Numbered from the stretch's first letter, positions 52,315-61,160 are shown. The stretch: 64,000 nt of DNA from Sphingobacteriaceae bacterium (GCA_002319075.1 NVQB01000001.1:3286001-3350000), one strand, 5' to 3'. A program made the numbers and translations. Notes: generated from the sequence alone by a model not told the origin.

Positions 52315-52719
52315 TTAACTTGCGTCACGCATTCTTTCAAAATTTGGTTTTGCTCCTGTTGTAAAGTGATTCAACATTTGCCACAGACGCTCAATTTCTT
52401 TTTCAAGCATTACATTCTTACTTTTTATTTCCAGGTAAGCTTCATCTTTCCAGAAATTGTCGTTTCCGTTTTCGTCGGTATAAATTTCTTTAATGCCGTT
52501 GGGCAGCATTTCATTTTTACCAAACAAAAGCCAGTCGGCTGTTGTACCAAAAATCGAAGCCATTCTCTGCAGAGAGCTACGATGAGGTTTTAATGTTCTG
52601 CCATTTTCAAGGTGAAAAATAGCTACGTGTGATAAGCCGCATTTAACAGCAAATTCTTTCACACTCAGATTGTAGTGAGTTCTTAACTCTTTGATTCGGG
52701 AACCGATTAAGTTTTCCAT
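52315..52719 (-). CDS. XRE-family helix-turn-helix regulator
   Basis: 134 aa. HTH at residues 5-65: IGSRIKELRTHYNLSVKEFA, VKCGLSHVAIFHLENGRTLK, RMASIFGTTADWLLFG. The segment from 85 to 115 (WKDEAYLEIKSKNVMLEKEI) is a coiled coil. A typical DNA-binding regulator, target unknown. The gene upstream on the other strand is the 507-aa secreted protein; the 227-base divergent gap may hold its operator. Confidence 0.88.
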   Translation of the reverse strand: MENLIGSRIKELRTHYNLSVKEFAVKCGLSHVAIFHLENGRTLKPHRSSLQRMASIFGTTADWLLFGKNEMLPNGIKEIYTDENGNDNFWKDEAYLEIKSKNVMLEKEIERLWQMLNHFTTGAKPNFERMRDAS

Positions 52720-52946
52720 GGGTGTTGGGGCTAAATTGTATTGGTTTTTAATAATTGTTTAATGTTAAAATGCTTATTTATTATACAAAGTTTTAATACG
52801 TTTGGTTGGGTCAAATATTGTACCAATTTTATAATTACCACGTAGCCAATGATTGAAAGGGTGCTTTCACTTAGTGAATGGAATTAAAAAATGCTCAGAG
52901 TCATTAAATATTAAGCTTAATTTGTATCATTGTATAAGTAATTGTT

Positions 52947-54470
52947 ATGATCTTGAAAGAAAAGAAACGCGCCATACTCTATTTCGTTTTATTTTTGTCC
53001 TACAGCTCGTTCGCTTTTAATGGAACTGTTAAATTCTCCGACGATTTTTACGCTGCCCAGAAATTTTTTTATAACGAAGCCAAACTTAAATTTCCAAAAA
53101 TCAGTTCTGACCGCATGTATCCGGAAGTTCCGATTAAAGGGGCTGCAACAAGTGACGATCTCCGTAAAATAGAAGCTCTTACTGATTATTTTGATGCCCG
53201 TCTAAAATTTCTGAATGAGCTTTCCAGGTATCCTGAACAAATTTATCCGGAAATTTTCACGTTCCTGAACGGGCATCCCGGGTTAACCGTAAATGCCGGT
53301 AACAAAGCAAAAATGGCGGCTATTGAAAAATACTTTTCTCCTTTTTATTTTGTGTTTTCATCTGATAAACATTACAGTTTTGGTGAGGAAATAAAACAAA
53401 ATCCCTGTCCGCTCATCTACTGTCTTAAAGACGAAAAGAAAAATGCACTTAGTTTTAGTGTTTTCAATGTTTCAAAAAAAAATTGGGATTACACTATCAC
53501 TGAAAGTCCCGGCCAGGGCTATTTAACTGCAGTTGTAAAAAAGCCTGTGTCAGTAAAAGGCGGAGCAACTTCGGTGGTTAAAATTATGGTTGACGTACAA
53601 AAACTGAAAAAAGACTCCACATTTAAAGTAGTTAATCTCGTGCTTGCCGATCCCGCTCAACCTAAGATTAAAATAATTATTCCAATAGTTCTTCTGCCTT
53701 CAAAGGATCTGTTGAACCTACCTGTGCATGTTTACGATTTTACTTTTTCTTATGGCACCTATTTTAAACACATAAGTTTGCAAAAAGAAAAAGCAAGTTG
53801 GCCTGAGCCTTGTCCGAGCAGCGATTGTTCCGGTAAAAAAATGTTCATAACAAGAAGTCCTGATCATTTAACCAGTTCTTATAATTTCGGAGAGCTATGT
53901 ACCATACAATATAATGTTACCACTGGATCTAATCCTATATATAATTTAAAAAATAATCTTTTTCGTTTTTCTTATAACGAAACCGGTAATTTAGCAGGTG
54001 AAGAACGTAATTGCCCTGGCTCTACTCCAGGATCAGAGATACATTGTCCGTACGATGCACCTAATAATGGGAAGGAAATTTATGGAAATCGCAAACTGGA
54101 TTTTAAATTGTATTTGCCCTCAGGAAAAACACATGAAGTAAAAATAAGGATTGGGTATTCTGATCTCGTAAATCAACCAAGCTCGCATTCGGAATTGAGT
54201 TGGTTGCAGGAAAAAAAACTTTTAGTTGTTATTACGGATGAAAAAGACAAAGAAGTTTTTAAAGAGTTGGTCACTAAAAACCCTATAACACTCACTAGCA
54301 GAGCGCTATCGGCTGGAACTTACTCTGTGGCAGTTTACCCTGTAACCGAAGATGGAAAACAAGCGCCTTCCTTTAATATTCAACATCTGAACCACGGTAC
54401 TAAAAGCCGTTTCGACTTTACCCTTATAGGTAACTTCACTGTTGTTTCCAATGCAATTACCGGCAAATAG
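52947..54470 (+). CDS. secreted protein, unrecognised family
   Basis: 507 aa. Signal peptide to about residue 23 (YSSFAF). I do not recognise a named family. Residues 30-130 are helical and charged; residues 150-250 contain beta strands and ITESPGQGYLTAVVKKPV; residues 270-507 are a beta-rich domain with Cys motifs (PCPSSDCSG, RNCPGSTPGSEIHCPYDAP) that may form disulfides. There is no T9SS sorting domain, lipobox or barrel end. It is divergent from an XRE regulator and followed by a terminator, so it is a separate unit. Confidence 0.7.
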   Translation: MILKEKKRAILYFVLFLSYSSFAFNGTVKFSDDFYAAQKFFYNEAKLKFPKISSDRMYPEVPIKGAATSDDLRKIEALTDYFDARLKFLNELSRYPEQIYPEIFTFLNGHPGLTVNAGNKAKMAAIEKYFSPFYFVFSSDKHYSFGEEIKQNPCPLIYCLKDEKKNALSFSVFNVSKKNWDYTITESPGQGYLTAVVKKPVSVKGGATSVVKIMVDVQKLKKDSTFKVVNLVLADPAQPKIKIIIPIVLLPSKDLLNLPVHVYDFTFSYGTYFKHISLQKEKASWPEPCPSSDCSGKKMFITRSPDHLTSSYNFGELCTIQYNVTTGSNPIYNLKNNLFRFSYNETGNLAGEERNCPGSTPGSEIHCPYDAPNNGKEIYGNRKLDFKLYLPSGKTHEVKIRIGYSDLVNQPSSHSELSWLQEKKLLVVITDEKDKEVFKELVTKNPITLTSRALSAGTYSVAVYPVTEDGKQAPSFNIQHLNHGTKSRFDFTLIGNFTVVSNAITGK

Positions 54471-54602
54471 CTGAATTTTATTTAGTTGGTAATCAGTTTT
54501 TAAGAATTTTTAAACCTGGCCATTGTTTTTAGTTTGATTTTTATCAAACTATTATTCCACTCTGTTTCTATCTTTGAGATGCAAATTCTCTTATATTCCA
54601 GG

Positions 54603-54638
54603 GCGAGATTCTAAGTGTGTTAGAGTCTCGCTTTTTTT
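54603..54638 (+). terminator. terminator after the 507-aa protein
   Basis: 12-bp stem GCGAGATTCTAA / TTAGAGTCTCGC (one G-U pair), 5-base loop, run of T. Confidence 0.8.
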
Positions 54639-54747
54639 GGAATTTGGTTTTACACTTTTATTTTTCTGAAATTCTTTTCGCATTACGGCTATCCAATAAA
54701 AATTATAAATTCGATTTTAATTTTATATTTGATCAATAAATAATTGT

Positions 54748-54765
54748 CACACACACACACACACA
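54748..54765 (+). repeat. (CA)9 dinucleotide tract before a start codon
   Basis: Nine CA units ending 10 bases before the ATG of the carboxypeptidase-regulatory-domain protein. Slippage could change leader length or promoter spacing. Confidence 0.85.
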
Positions 54766-54775
54766 AATAGTTTAT

Positions 54776-56038
54776 ATGAGGAATAGCTGCAAATTTTTAG
54801 TCTTGGTAATTTTATGCCTCCTCTGGCAGGCTTCGCTAGCACAAAGCAAACGTCTTATCTCAGGAAGTATAGTGGATGCTTCCACCAAAGAACCTTTACC
54901 TTACGTTACAGTTTCTTTAAAAAAACTTCTGATAGGTGTAGTCACAAATGAAGAAGGGAAATTCGATTTGTACATACCTTCAGATCTTACAAACGATACT
55001 TTGTTTGTGAATTATCTGGGTTACAAGCATTACCTGGCTGATATTAATAAGCTGAGTTCTCCGGTTACTATCAAACTTCAATCTACCGTTGTGCAGTTAG
55101 AAGAAATTGTAGTACGCCCCCTCAATCCTGAAAATTATATTCAGTTTGCAATGCGCAAATTACCTGCAAACTATCCGTCTACGCCTTTTCAGACTGTAGC
55201 TTATTATCGCGAAAAAACTCTGGAAAATAACAATCTTATAAAATACGATGAAGGTATTTTTAAAACCTACAGTGCAAATTACAACGACACTCTTGCAGAA
55301 CAACATCAACTTATGCTTTATAGAAGTGCTGAAAATCCACAACAGGTTCAGTTTATGCGTAAAGAAATTAAAAAGAAGCAAACTAAAGATTCTACAAAGG
55401 TGGCTGATGGTAAAGACACTAGCTCCACCATCATCGATCTGGGCAACTCTTTTGGTGGTCCGGATGACCTTTTAAAAAGTGGAAACATCCGAAAAAATAA
55501 AGCTGGGTTTTTAGATACCACTCAGTTTAATTCCTTCAAATATTCTTTTGCTAAATCATCTTCTTACAATACCGATGAATTGATGGTGATTGATTTCGCA
55601 AGCAAAGGAAAAGTAAATCACCTTCGTCAAACCGGCAAAATTTATATTGATCTGAAATCGCAAGCCATCGTTAAAATTGAAGTTGCCGGGGATATGATAG
55701 TTCCTGGCTTAGCAAAGACCATTTTATTTTTTATGAGCATTGGGGTTAAAAATCCAACCTATATAAAACGTGTTGAATTTCAGGAAGTAGATGGGATATG
55801 GTATCCTAAAACAATCCATATAAACCTGCATGTTATTTTGACGAATAATCATTTATTTAAAAAAGATGAGTATGCAGATTTTGAGATCGAGCAATTTTTT
55901 GCTGTAAACGAATTAAAAACAAATGGCGTTGAACCAATTCCGCTTGAGAAAAGATATAAAGAAAGTAAAGAAATGGACAAACAGGTTCATAACGATAACA
56001 ACTTAAGCTGGGAAGGTTTGAATATTATTAAGAAATAA
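54776..56038 (+). CDS. carboxypeptidase-regulatory-like domain protein
   Basis: 420 aa. Signal peptide to about residue 23 (SLAQ). Residues 25-110 are a CarboxypepD_reg-like beta-sandwich (LISGSIVDASTKEPLPYVTV, VTNEEGKFDLYIP, LFVNYLGYKHY, LEEIVVRPL), the same module that starts SusC/TonB-type receptors. The remaining 300 residues are a beta-rich domain (YYREKTLENNNLIKYDEGIF; LNPENYIQFAMRKLP) without a barrel plug. It belongs to a large Bacteroidota family of unknown role, probably envelope-located. Confidence 0.85.
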   Translation: MRNSCKFLVLVILCLLWQASLAQSKRLISGSIVDASTKEPLPYVTVSLKKLLIGVVTNEEGKFDLYIPSDLTNDTLFVNYLGYKHYLADINKLSSPVTIKLQSTVVQLEEIVVRPLNPENYIQFAMRKLPANYPSTPFQTVAYYREKTLENNNLIKYDEGIFKTYSANYNDTLAEQHQLMLYRSAENPQQVQFMRKEIKKKQTKDSTKVADGKDTSSTIIDLGNSFGGPDDLLKSGNIRKNKAGFLDTTQFNSFKYSFAKSSSYNTDELMVIDFASKGKVNHLRQTGKIYIDLKSQAIVKIEVAGDMIVPGLAKTILFFMSIGVKNPTYIKRVEFQEVDGIWYPKTIHINLHVILTNNHLFKKDEYADFEIEQFFAVNELKTNGVEPIPLEKRYKESKEMDKQVHNDNNLSWEGLNIIKK

Positions 56039-56239
56039 AATTTCAGAGTGATTATGCAAAAGACCGTTATGCCGATGGCCTTCTAACAGTTCAGTATTTA
56101 CCCCCATTATGTTTTCGCGAAAAGCTCAAGTGAATTATTTTTTACTACAAGACTGAGAAAATAAAAAATCTAAATAGTCACTCCGTACAACTAAAATAAT
56201 TACCGTTTATCATTATTTTGACTGTTAAAAGGCCTTTTC

Positions 56240-56273
56240 TTTGACTTTTATCATGCGTTTATCTCTATATTTG
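56240..56273 (+). promoter_or_regulatory. -33/-7 promoter before the 115-aa protein
   Basis: TTTG (56240-56243), 22 bases, TATATTTG (56266-56273). The -7 box is exact; the spacing is one base above the usual range. The TTG start codon is 17 bases further, which supports the TTG start. Confidence 0.5.
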
Positions 56274-56290
56274 CATAGGCAAAATTTGAT

Positions 56291-56638
56291 TTGAAAAAAA
56301 TAAACTATATTTTTCTTTTTATTTTACTGGGGTTTTCTGCAAAAGCCCTTGCTTTGCCTTCGAATAGTTTTGCTGCCATTAAACTCAAAGAAAATAAGTT
56401 TGAGAAGGCCGTTAAAGAGACTAAGTTTTCAAAAGCGGGCCAATCTCCTAAAGCGGGCAAGCAAAAAAGACCGAAAAAACCTAAGGGCATAAAGGTTATC
56501 GTTCCTGTTGTTTCGAATCACGTATTCAAGTCCTATTATATCTATTCTGATTTATCAGTTAACGAATTAAAGGGCAATTATTCTTTACTGCTTCAATATT
56601 CCCATGGCAAAAGGGGACCACCCTCTCATCAGGCTTAA
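56291..56638 (+). CDS. small exported basic protein, TTG start
   Basis: 115 aa. TTG is the only reasonable start: it opens a full signal peptide (KKINYIFLFILLGFSAKAL) right after a -7 box. The mature part is very basic (KAGKQKRPKKPKGIKVIVP) and then hydrophobic with Tyr (KSYYIYSDLS), ending GKRGPPSHQA. No named family. It may bind an acidic polymer or nucleic acid in the envelope, but that is only from charge. The Crp/Fnr gene follows. Confidence 0.6.
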   Translation: MKKINYIFLFILLGFSAKALALPSNSFAAIKLKENKFEKAVKETKFSKAGQSPKAGKQKRPKKPKGIKVIVPVVSNHVFKSYYIYSDLSVNELKGNYSLLLQYSHGKRGPPSHQA

Positions 56639-56775
56639 GACCATCTTTTTTTTCTTTACCCAAATTGCGTTTGCTTAAACGTGATTTAGAAATGGCAGGT
56701 GCCTTTCGTCTTCCAGTGTTGCTCTTATAATATGTGTAAATAGACTTTATACGTAAACCACCTAACAAAATTACA

Positions 56776-57498
56776 ATGAATACTTTAATTAAAAATAAAA
56801 TCGCTGACAACTTAAATTATTTCCACTTTTATTCAGGTATGCGTCTTGACACAATTCCTGAAAAAGAAAGAACTGAATTGGAATCTCAGGCAAAAACAAT
56901 GCATGTTACCAGAAAATCCATCCTTTATACCGAGGGTGAAGTTCCAAAAGGAGTTTATGTTATTTTGAGTGGCAAAGTAAAAGTATCGCAACTAAATGTT
57001 GATGGTACGGTGCAGATATTTTTTATTTACTCGTCAGGAGATCTTTTTGGACACAGGCCAATTTTGTGTAACGGAAAACATCCTGTAACGGCCGTTGCCC
57101 TTGAAGATTGCAAAATCCTTTTTATTGAAAAAGAACATTTTACCAATGTGCTTGCAAATTCAGCACGTTTATCTTCTCTTTTTCTGCAGAGCGTTAGTCA
57201 CGAATTTACAGTATTGGTTAACCGCATTAATATTTTTGCTCAGAAAAGTATTAAAGAAAGGCTGGCTTATTTTTTATTGGTTTTAAATGATAAATATAAA
57301 TTGCCAGGACAAATAAGCGATGAGGCTGAGATCAAAGTTAACCGCAGTGATCTTGCAAGTTACACAGGAACTTCTCTGGAAAATCTTGTGAGGACTTTAA
57401 AAGAATTTAAAACCAAAAATTTTATCCGCACAGATGGAAAAAGTATTTATATAAATGATTTTGAATCGTTATACTCTTTAACCGGCGTATCTTCTTAA
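56776..57498 (+). CDS. Crp/Fnr family transcription regulator
   Basis: 240 aa. Cyclic-nucleotide-binding-like domain (about 30-145: ILYTEGEVPKGVYVILSGKV, FIYSSGDLFGHRPIL), dimer helix (about 150-175), and HTH_Crp DNA-binding domain with VNRSDLASYTGTSLENLVRT (about 190-220). No Fnr-type Cys cluster, so not an iron-sulfur sensor. A typical Bacteroidota Crp/Fnr regulator, target unknown. It is closed by a strong terminator. Confidence 0.92.
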   Translation: MNTLIKNKIADNLNYFHFYSGMRLDTIPEKERTELESQAKTMHVTRKSILYTEGEVPKGVYVILSGKVKVSQLNVDGTVQIFFIYSSGDLFGHRPILCNGKHPVTAVALEDCKILFIEKEHFTNVLANSARLSSLFLQSVSHEFTVLVNRINIFAQKSIKERLAYFLLVLNDKYKLPGQISDEAEIKVNRSDLASYTGTSLENLVRTLKEFKTKNFIRTDGKSIYINDFESLYSLTGVSS

Positions 57499-57523
57499 TG
57501 GCGATATTCTCCAACAGAAGAGG

Positions 57524-57549
57524 GGAGGGCGAAAGCCCTCCTTTTTTTT
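57524..57549 (+). terminator. terminator after the Crp/Fnr gene
   Basis: 7-bp GC-rich stem GGAGGGC / GCCCTCC with GAAA tetraloop and long T run. Confidence 0.9.
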
Positions 57550-57667
57550 ATGTAAATGTTTTTAGTTTTTCGGTTCACACCTGAGCACCAGCTAAAAGAG
57601 GAAGGGTGTTAAAAGAGTGTTAGAAAGGTAGTAGTAATTAGTTGTGGCAGCGCGCCTTTTTTGAAGG

Positions 57668-58756
57668 CTAAACGAATTTCTCTCCTTTGCTTACTTTAAC
57701 GTCGTTTACAAAATTGCGAATCTGCTGCTCGTCCTGTTTTTTACAAATCATTAAAATGCCTTCGCTTTCTACTACTATATAATCTTCAAGACCCTGTAAA
57801 ACTACAAGTTTGTCTTTTGGAACAGAAACAATACAATTATTACAACCATATGTAATAATGTTTTTACCCACAAGAGCATTCTTGTTTTCGTCTTTTGGAA
57901 TGTGAGTATAGAGACTTCCCCATGTACCAAGGTCGCTCCAGCCAAAAATACTTGAACGCACATATACATTATCAGCTTTTTCCATAACACTATAGTCTAT
58001 AGAAATATTTTTGCAGGTTGCGTAGGCTCTGTTTATAAACTCGGCTTCTTTGTCGGTATTGTAAAAATCCCAGCCTTCTTTAAAAACGTTAGCTAGTTCT
58101 GGATCGTGTTTTTCAAGTGCATTGATGATGCTTTGAGTGCTCCAGATAAAAATGCCTGAATTCCATAAAAAGTCACCGCTTTCCATAAAAAAACTCGCCA
58201 TTTCGGCATTTGGTTTTTCGGTAAACGTTTTAACTTTGTGAATACGCTTATCTTTTTCTTCTACATCGCTTTTAATAAATTGAATGTACCCGTATCCCGT
58301 ATCAGGGCGCGTAGGTTTAATTCCCAGTGTAATTAAGCAATCGCTGCGTTCTGCTTTTTCAAAACAAGACTGTAAGGCCTTAACAAAAGTATCTTCCTTT
58401 TTTACCAGGTGATCACTCGGTGCAACAAGCGTTATGGCTTTAGGATCGCGTTTGTGAATTTTGTAAGAAGCGTAGGCAATGCATGGTGCGGTATTTCTGC
58501 GAACAGTTTCGCAAAGAATGTTTTCTTTTAAAAGTTCAGGTAATTGCTCAGCCACTAGTTCTTCGTAAGAGGCGCTGGTAACAACGTATATGTTTTCTTT
58601 AGGACAAACTTTAGAAACCCGTTTGTAGGTTTGTTGTAAAAGAGTTTCACCAGTACCTAAAATATCAAGGAATTGTTTGGGATGCTGCGTAGTACTCATT
58701 GGCCAAAAGCGGGTACCAACCCCTCCAGCCATTATAATTGCGTAATGATGTTTCAT
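57668..58756 (-). CDS. manC: mannose-1-phosphate guanylyltransferase
   Basis: 362 aa. GTP/nucleotide-sugar pyrophosphorylase motif MAGGVGTRFWPMS (9-21), LLQQTYKRV, the signature FTEKPN near 190 (GMP family F-V-E-K-P), and FLWNSGIFIW. It makes GDP-mannose from mannose-1-phosphate and GTP for capsule, LPS or glycosylation. There is no C-terminal phosphomannose isomerase domain, so it is a single-function form. It stands alone and leftward, divergent from the DEAD-box helicase. Confidence 0.93.
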   Translation of the reverse strand: MKHHYAIIMAGGVGTRFWPMSTTQHPKQFLDILGTGETLLQQTYKRVSKVCPKENIYVVTSASYEELVAEQLPELLKENILCETVRRNTAPCIAYASYKIHKRDPKAITLVAPSDHLVKKEDTFVKALQSCFEKAERSDCLITLGIKPTRPDTGYGYIQFIKSDVEEKDKRIHKVKTFTEKPNAEMASFFMESGDFLWNSGIFIWSTQSIINALEKHDPELANVFKEGWDFYNTDKEAEFINRAYATCKNISIDYSVMEKADNVYVRSSIFGWSDLGTWGSLYTHIPKDENKNALVGKNIITYGCNNCIVSVPKDKLVVLQGLEDYIVVESEGILMICKKQDEQQIRNFVNDVKVSKGEKFV

Positions 58757-58835
58757 AAAAACGTTACAAAATTATAAAATAAAGCATGCAAATCCTTTTA
58801 AAAAGTGCTATTACTGTTAATTTAGATAAAAAGCG

Positions 58836-58843
58836 TATATTTG
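58836..58843 (+). promoter_or_regulatory. -7 box of the helicase gene
   Basis: TATATTTG, exact TAnnTTTG. It implies a leader of about 90 bases before the ATG at 58942. Confidence 0.5.
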
Positions 58844-58889
58844 CACTCTTAATCTTAAAATTATCTCGCCTGTTTTCGTCGGCATGAAG

Positions 58890-58920
58890 CATTAAAGCGG
58901 GATTTTTTATGGCTTTAATG
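58890..58920 (+). promoter_or_regulatory. hairpin in the helicase leader
   Basis: CATTAAAGC and GCTTTAATG pair over 9 bases around a 13-base loop containing GGGATTTTTTAT. The leader also holds two minute frames (MKH and MALMY). It may act as a cold-responsive or translation-controlling element of the mRNA. Confidence 0.45.
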
Positions 58921-58941
58921 TATTAATTTAAAATTTAAAAA

Positions 58942-60840
58942 ATGACTTTTCAAGAATCAGGTCTCAACAGCGACCTTATAAAAGCTGTTACGGACTTAGG
59001 GTTCGAAAATCCTACGCCCATACAAGAACAAACCATTGCTTTATTAGGTAAAGAAAAAACAGACTTAGTTGCCCTCGCGCAAACAGGTACTGGTAAAACA
59101 GCTGCATTTGGTTTACCAATGCTAAACAGAATCGATTGTGATAATAAAACAGTTCAGGCGTTAATTTTAGCGCCAACCCGTGAACTTTGTGTTCAAATTA
59201 CCAACGACATTAAAAATTACGGGAAATATATGAAAGGCTTTGGTGTAACTGCTATTTATGGTGGTGCACGTATTGACGGACAAATTAAAGACATTAAACG
59301 TGGAGTACAAGTTGTTGCCGCAACACCAGGCCGTTTAATAGATATGATCGAGCGTCGTGCTATTAACTTAAGCACTGTTCAGGTTGTTATTCTCGATGAG
59401 GCTGATGAAATGTTGAACATGGGTTTTAAAGATGATTTAGATATTATCTTAAAAGAAACCCCAAAAGAAAAAAACACCTGGTTGTTTAGCGCTACAATGC
59501 CTAAAGAGGTTGAGCGTATTGCAAGAACTTACATGAGCAAACCTGCTGAATTAAGCACAGGTAAGAAAAATGAAGGTGCTGATAATTTAGAGCATATTTA
59601 TTATGTAGTTAGTCCACGCGACCGCTATTTAGCTTTAAAGCGTGTTGCCGATTTTTATCCCGATATTTTTGGAATTGTTTTCTGTCGTACAAAAGCAGAA
59701 ACACAGGAAGTTGCTGACTCGTTAATAAAGGATGGTTACAGCGCAGATGCTTTACACGGAGATCTTTCTCAAAGTCAACGTGATTTTGTAATGAAACGTT
59801 TCCGCAGTAAAACTTTACAAATGTTAGTTGCAACGGACGTAGCTGCCCGTGGTATTGACGTGAATAATGTAACTCACGTGATCAATTACAATTTACCTGA
59901 AGACGTTGAGAATTACACTCACCGTACAGGAAGAACTGCACGTGCAGGGAAATCAGGAATTGCCATAGCTATTATCACGCCGAAAGACAGTGGTAAAGTA
60001 AAAGACATCGAACGTATCATCAAAAAGAAATTCGAGAAAAAAGATGTACCAAATGGGTTAGAAGTTTGCGAAAAACAACTTTTTAACTTAGTACATAAAT
60101 TACACAACGTAGAAGTAAAAGATGAAGAGATTGAAAGTTTCTTACCTGCTATCTACGAAGAATTAAAAGACCTTACTAAAGAGGAATTAATTAAACGGGT
60201 GATCAGTGAAGAATTTAACCGTTTCCACGAATACTACGACAACGCTCCTGATTTAAATATCGTGAAAGGTGCTGTTGATGGCGCTTTCGGAAATAGCAGA
60301 ACAACGCGTTTCTTCGTGAATATGGGAGCTTTAGATGGCTTTAACATTAATAGTTTAAAAGATTTCTTAGCAGACGCTGTAAAGTTACAACAGCGTATGG
60401 TGTTTAATGTAGACGTAAAAAGCAGTTTTTCTTTCTTTGAAACTGAGAGTAAACTCGTAGATACGTTTATGGCTTTAAATTCTGCAGATCTTGAATTTAA
60501 TAACCGCAAAATTTCGTTAGAGGTAAGTAACCGTAAAATGAAAGAAGGCGGAAGAAGCAGTGATGGTGGAGAAAGACGCGGCGGCGGTGGCGGAAGAAGC
60601 TACGGTGGCGGCGGTGGCTACAAAGGTCGCGAAGGTGGCGGTGGTTTCAGAGAGAAACGTGAAGGTGGCTTCGGTGGTGGAGAAAAACGTGAAGGTGGTT
60701 TCGGTGGTGGAGAAAAACGTGGCAGTGGAGAAAGACGTCCGAGAAAACCAGGATCTAGTTTCAACAGCGGTGGAGGTGATCGCGAAAAATCATCTTTCGG
60801 TGGCGAGAAGAAAAAGGGTTTCGGAAAAAGTAGATTTTAA
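58942..60840 (+). CDS. DEAD-box RNA helicase with DbpA-like and RGG tail
   Basis: 632 aa. Q motif (FENPTPIQEQ), Walker A AQTGTGKT, PTREL, DEAD (VVILDEADEM), SATMP, and HRTGRTARAG in the two RecA domains (1-370). A DbpA-type RNA-binding domain follows at about 450-535, then a disordered Gly/Arg tail (from about 540) with tandem EGGFGGGEKR units. It resembles DeaD/CsdA and RhlE-type cold-shock helicases of Bacteroidota. It unwinds RNA duplexes for ribosome assembly or decay. Confidence 0.95.
   Translation: MTFQESGLNSDLIKAVTDLGFENPTPIQEQTIALLGKEKTDLVALAQTGTGKTAAFGLPMLNRIDCDNKTVQALILAPTRELCVQITNDIKNYGKYMKGFGVTAIYGGARIDGQIKDIKRGVQVVAATPGRLIDMIERRAINLSTVQVVILDEADEMLNMGFKDDLDIILKETPKEKNTWLFSATMPKEVERIARTYMSKPAELSTGKKNEGADNLEHIYYVVSPRDRYLALKRVADFYPDIFGIVFCRTKAETQEVADSLIKDGYSADALHGDLSQSQRDFVMKRFRSKTLQMLVATDVAARGIDVNNVTHVINYNLPEDVENYTHRTGRTARAGKSGIAIAIITPKDSGKVKDIERIIKKKFEKKDVPNGLEVCEKQLFNLVHKLHNVEVKDEEIESFLPAIYEELKDLTKEELIKRVISEEFNRFHEYYDNAPDLNIVKGAVDGAFGNSRTTRFFVNMGALDGFNINSLKDFLADAVKLQQRMVFNVDVKSSFSFFETESKLVDTFMALNSADLEFNNRKISLEVSNRKMKEGGRSSDGGERRGGGGGRSYGGGGGYKGREGGGGFREKREGGFGGGEKREGGFGGGEKRGSGERRPRKPGSSFNSGGGDREKSSFGGEKKKGFGKSRF
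60631..60720 (+). repeat. three 30-base tandem units in the helicase tail
   Basis: Units start at 60631, 60661 and 60691. The last two differ at one base of 30 (EGGFGGGEKR in both); the first reads EGGGGFREKR. In-frame, so copy-number change would lengthen or shorten the tail by 10 residues. Confidence 0.85.
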
Positions 60841-60858
60841 TATCGCACTATAAACTGG

Positions 60859-61121
60859 CCACAGATTTCACAGAGGACGCAGATTTTTAATTTGCAAGCT
60901 GTGAGGTCTGTGGTTTTTTTGTGCCTGTATTTTGCTTTTGTCGCCAGTAACACAGCTGCGATAGCTATTGGATCACCGAATGCTCTTGCAGACTGATTTT
61001 TAAAAATCAAATTCGTTTCAACTTTTATTTCGCAAATCTTCAGGTGGCGTGCCCTGAGACTTATTATTTAGAATCTCAAAGTAAATTATTTTTTAATCCG
61101 TGAAATCTGTGAAATCAGTGA
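60859..61121. repeat. MITE-like element with imperfect terminal inverted repeats
   Basis: The left end CCACAGATTTCACAGA and the right end, read on the other strand, TCACTGATTTCACAGATT, match in about 26 of 31 positions over 60859-60889 and 61090-61121. The left end also pairs with CTGTGAGGTCTGTGG followed by T7 (60898-60920), which can work as a terminator after the helicase gene. There is no clear target duplication and no transposase. Confidence 0.5.
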
Positions 61122-61152
61122 CTGACTACCTTCGAAATCTGGGGGTTTTACC

Positions 61153-61160
61153 TATATTTG
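61153..61160 (+). promoter_or_regulatory. -7 box before the aminotransferase
   Basis: TATATTTG, exact TAnnTTTG, 24 bases before the ATG. Confidence 0.5.

Larger units (their letters stand above)
54471..54775. other. gap of 305 bases: hairpins, then CA tract
   Basis: It holds a 9-bp hairpin TAGTTTGAT / ATCAAACTA (54530-54551), the terminator at 54603-54638 and, at the end, a (CA)9 tract close to the next ATG. No open frame of note. Confidence 0.6.

Noticed and set aside
56693-56708. TGGCAGGTGCCTTTCG before the Crp/Fnr gene as another sigma-54 element
   Set aside because: It includes a palindrome GGCA-GG-TGCC and is 67 bases from the start; the -12 half is poor. Too weak to list.
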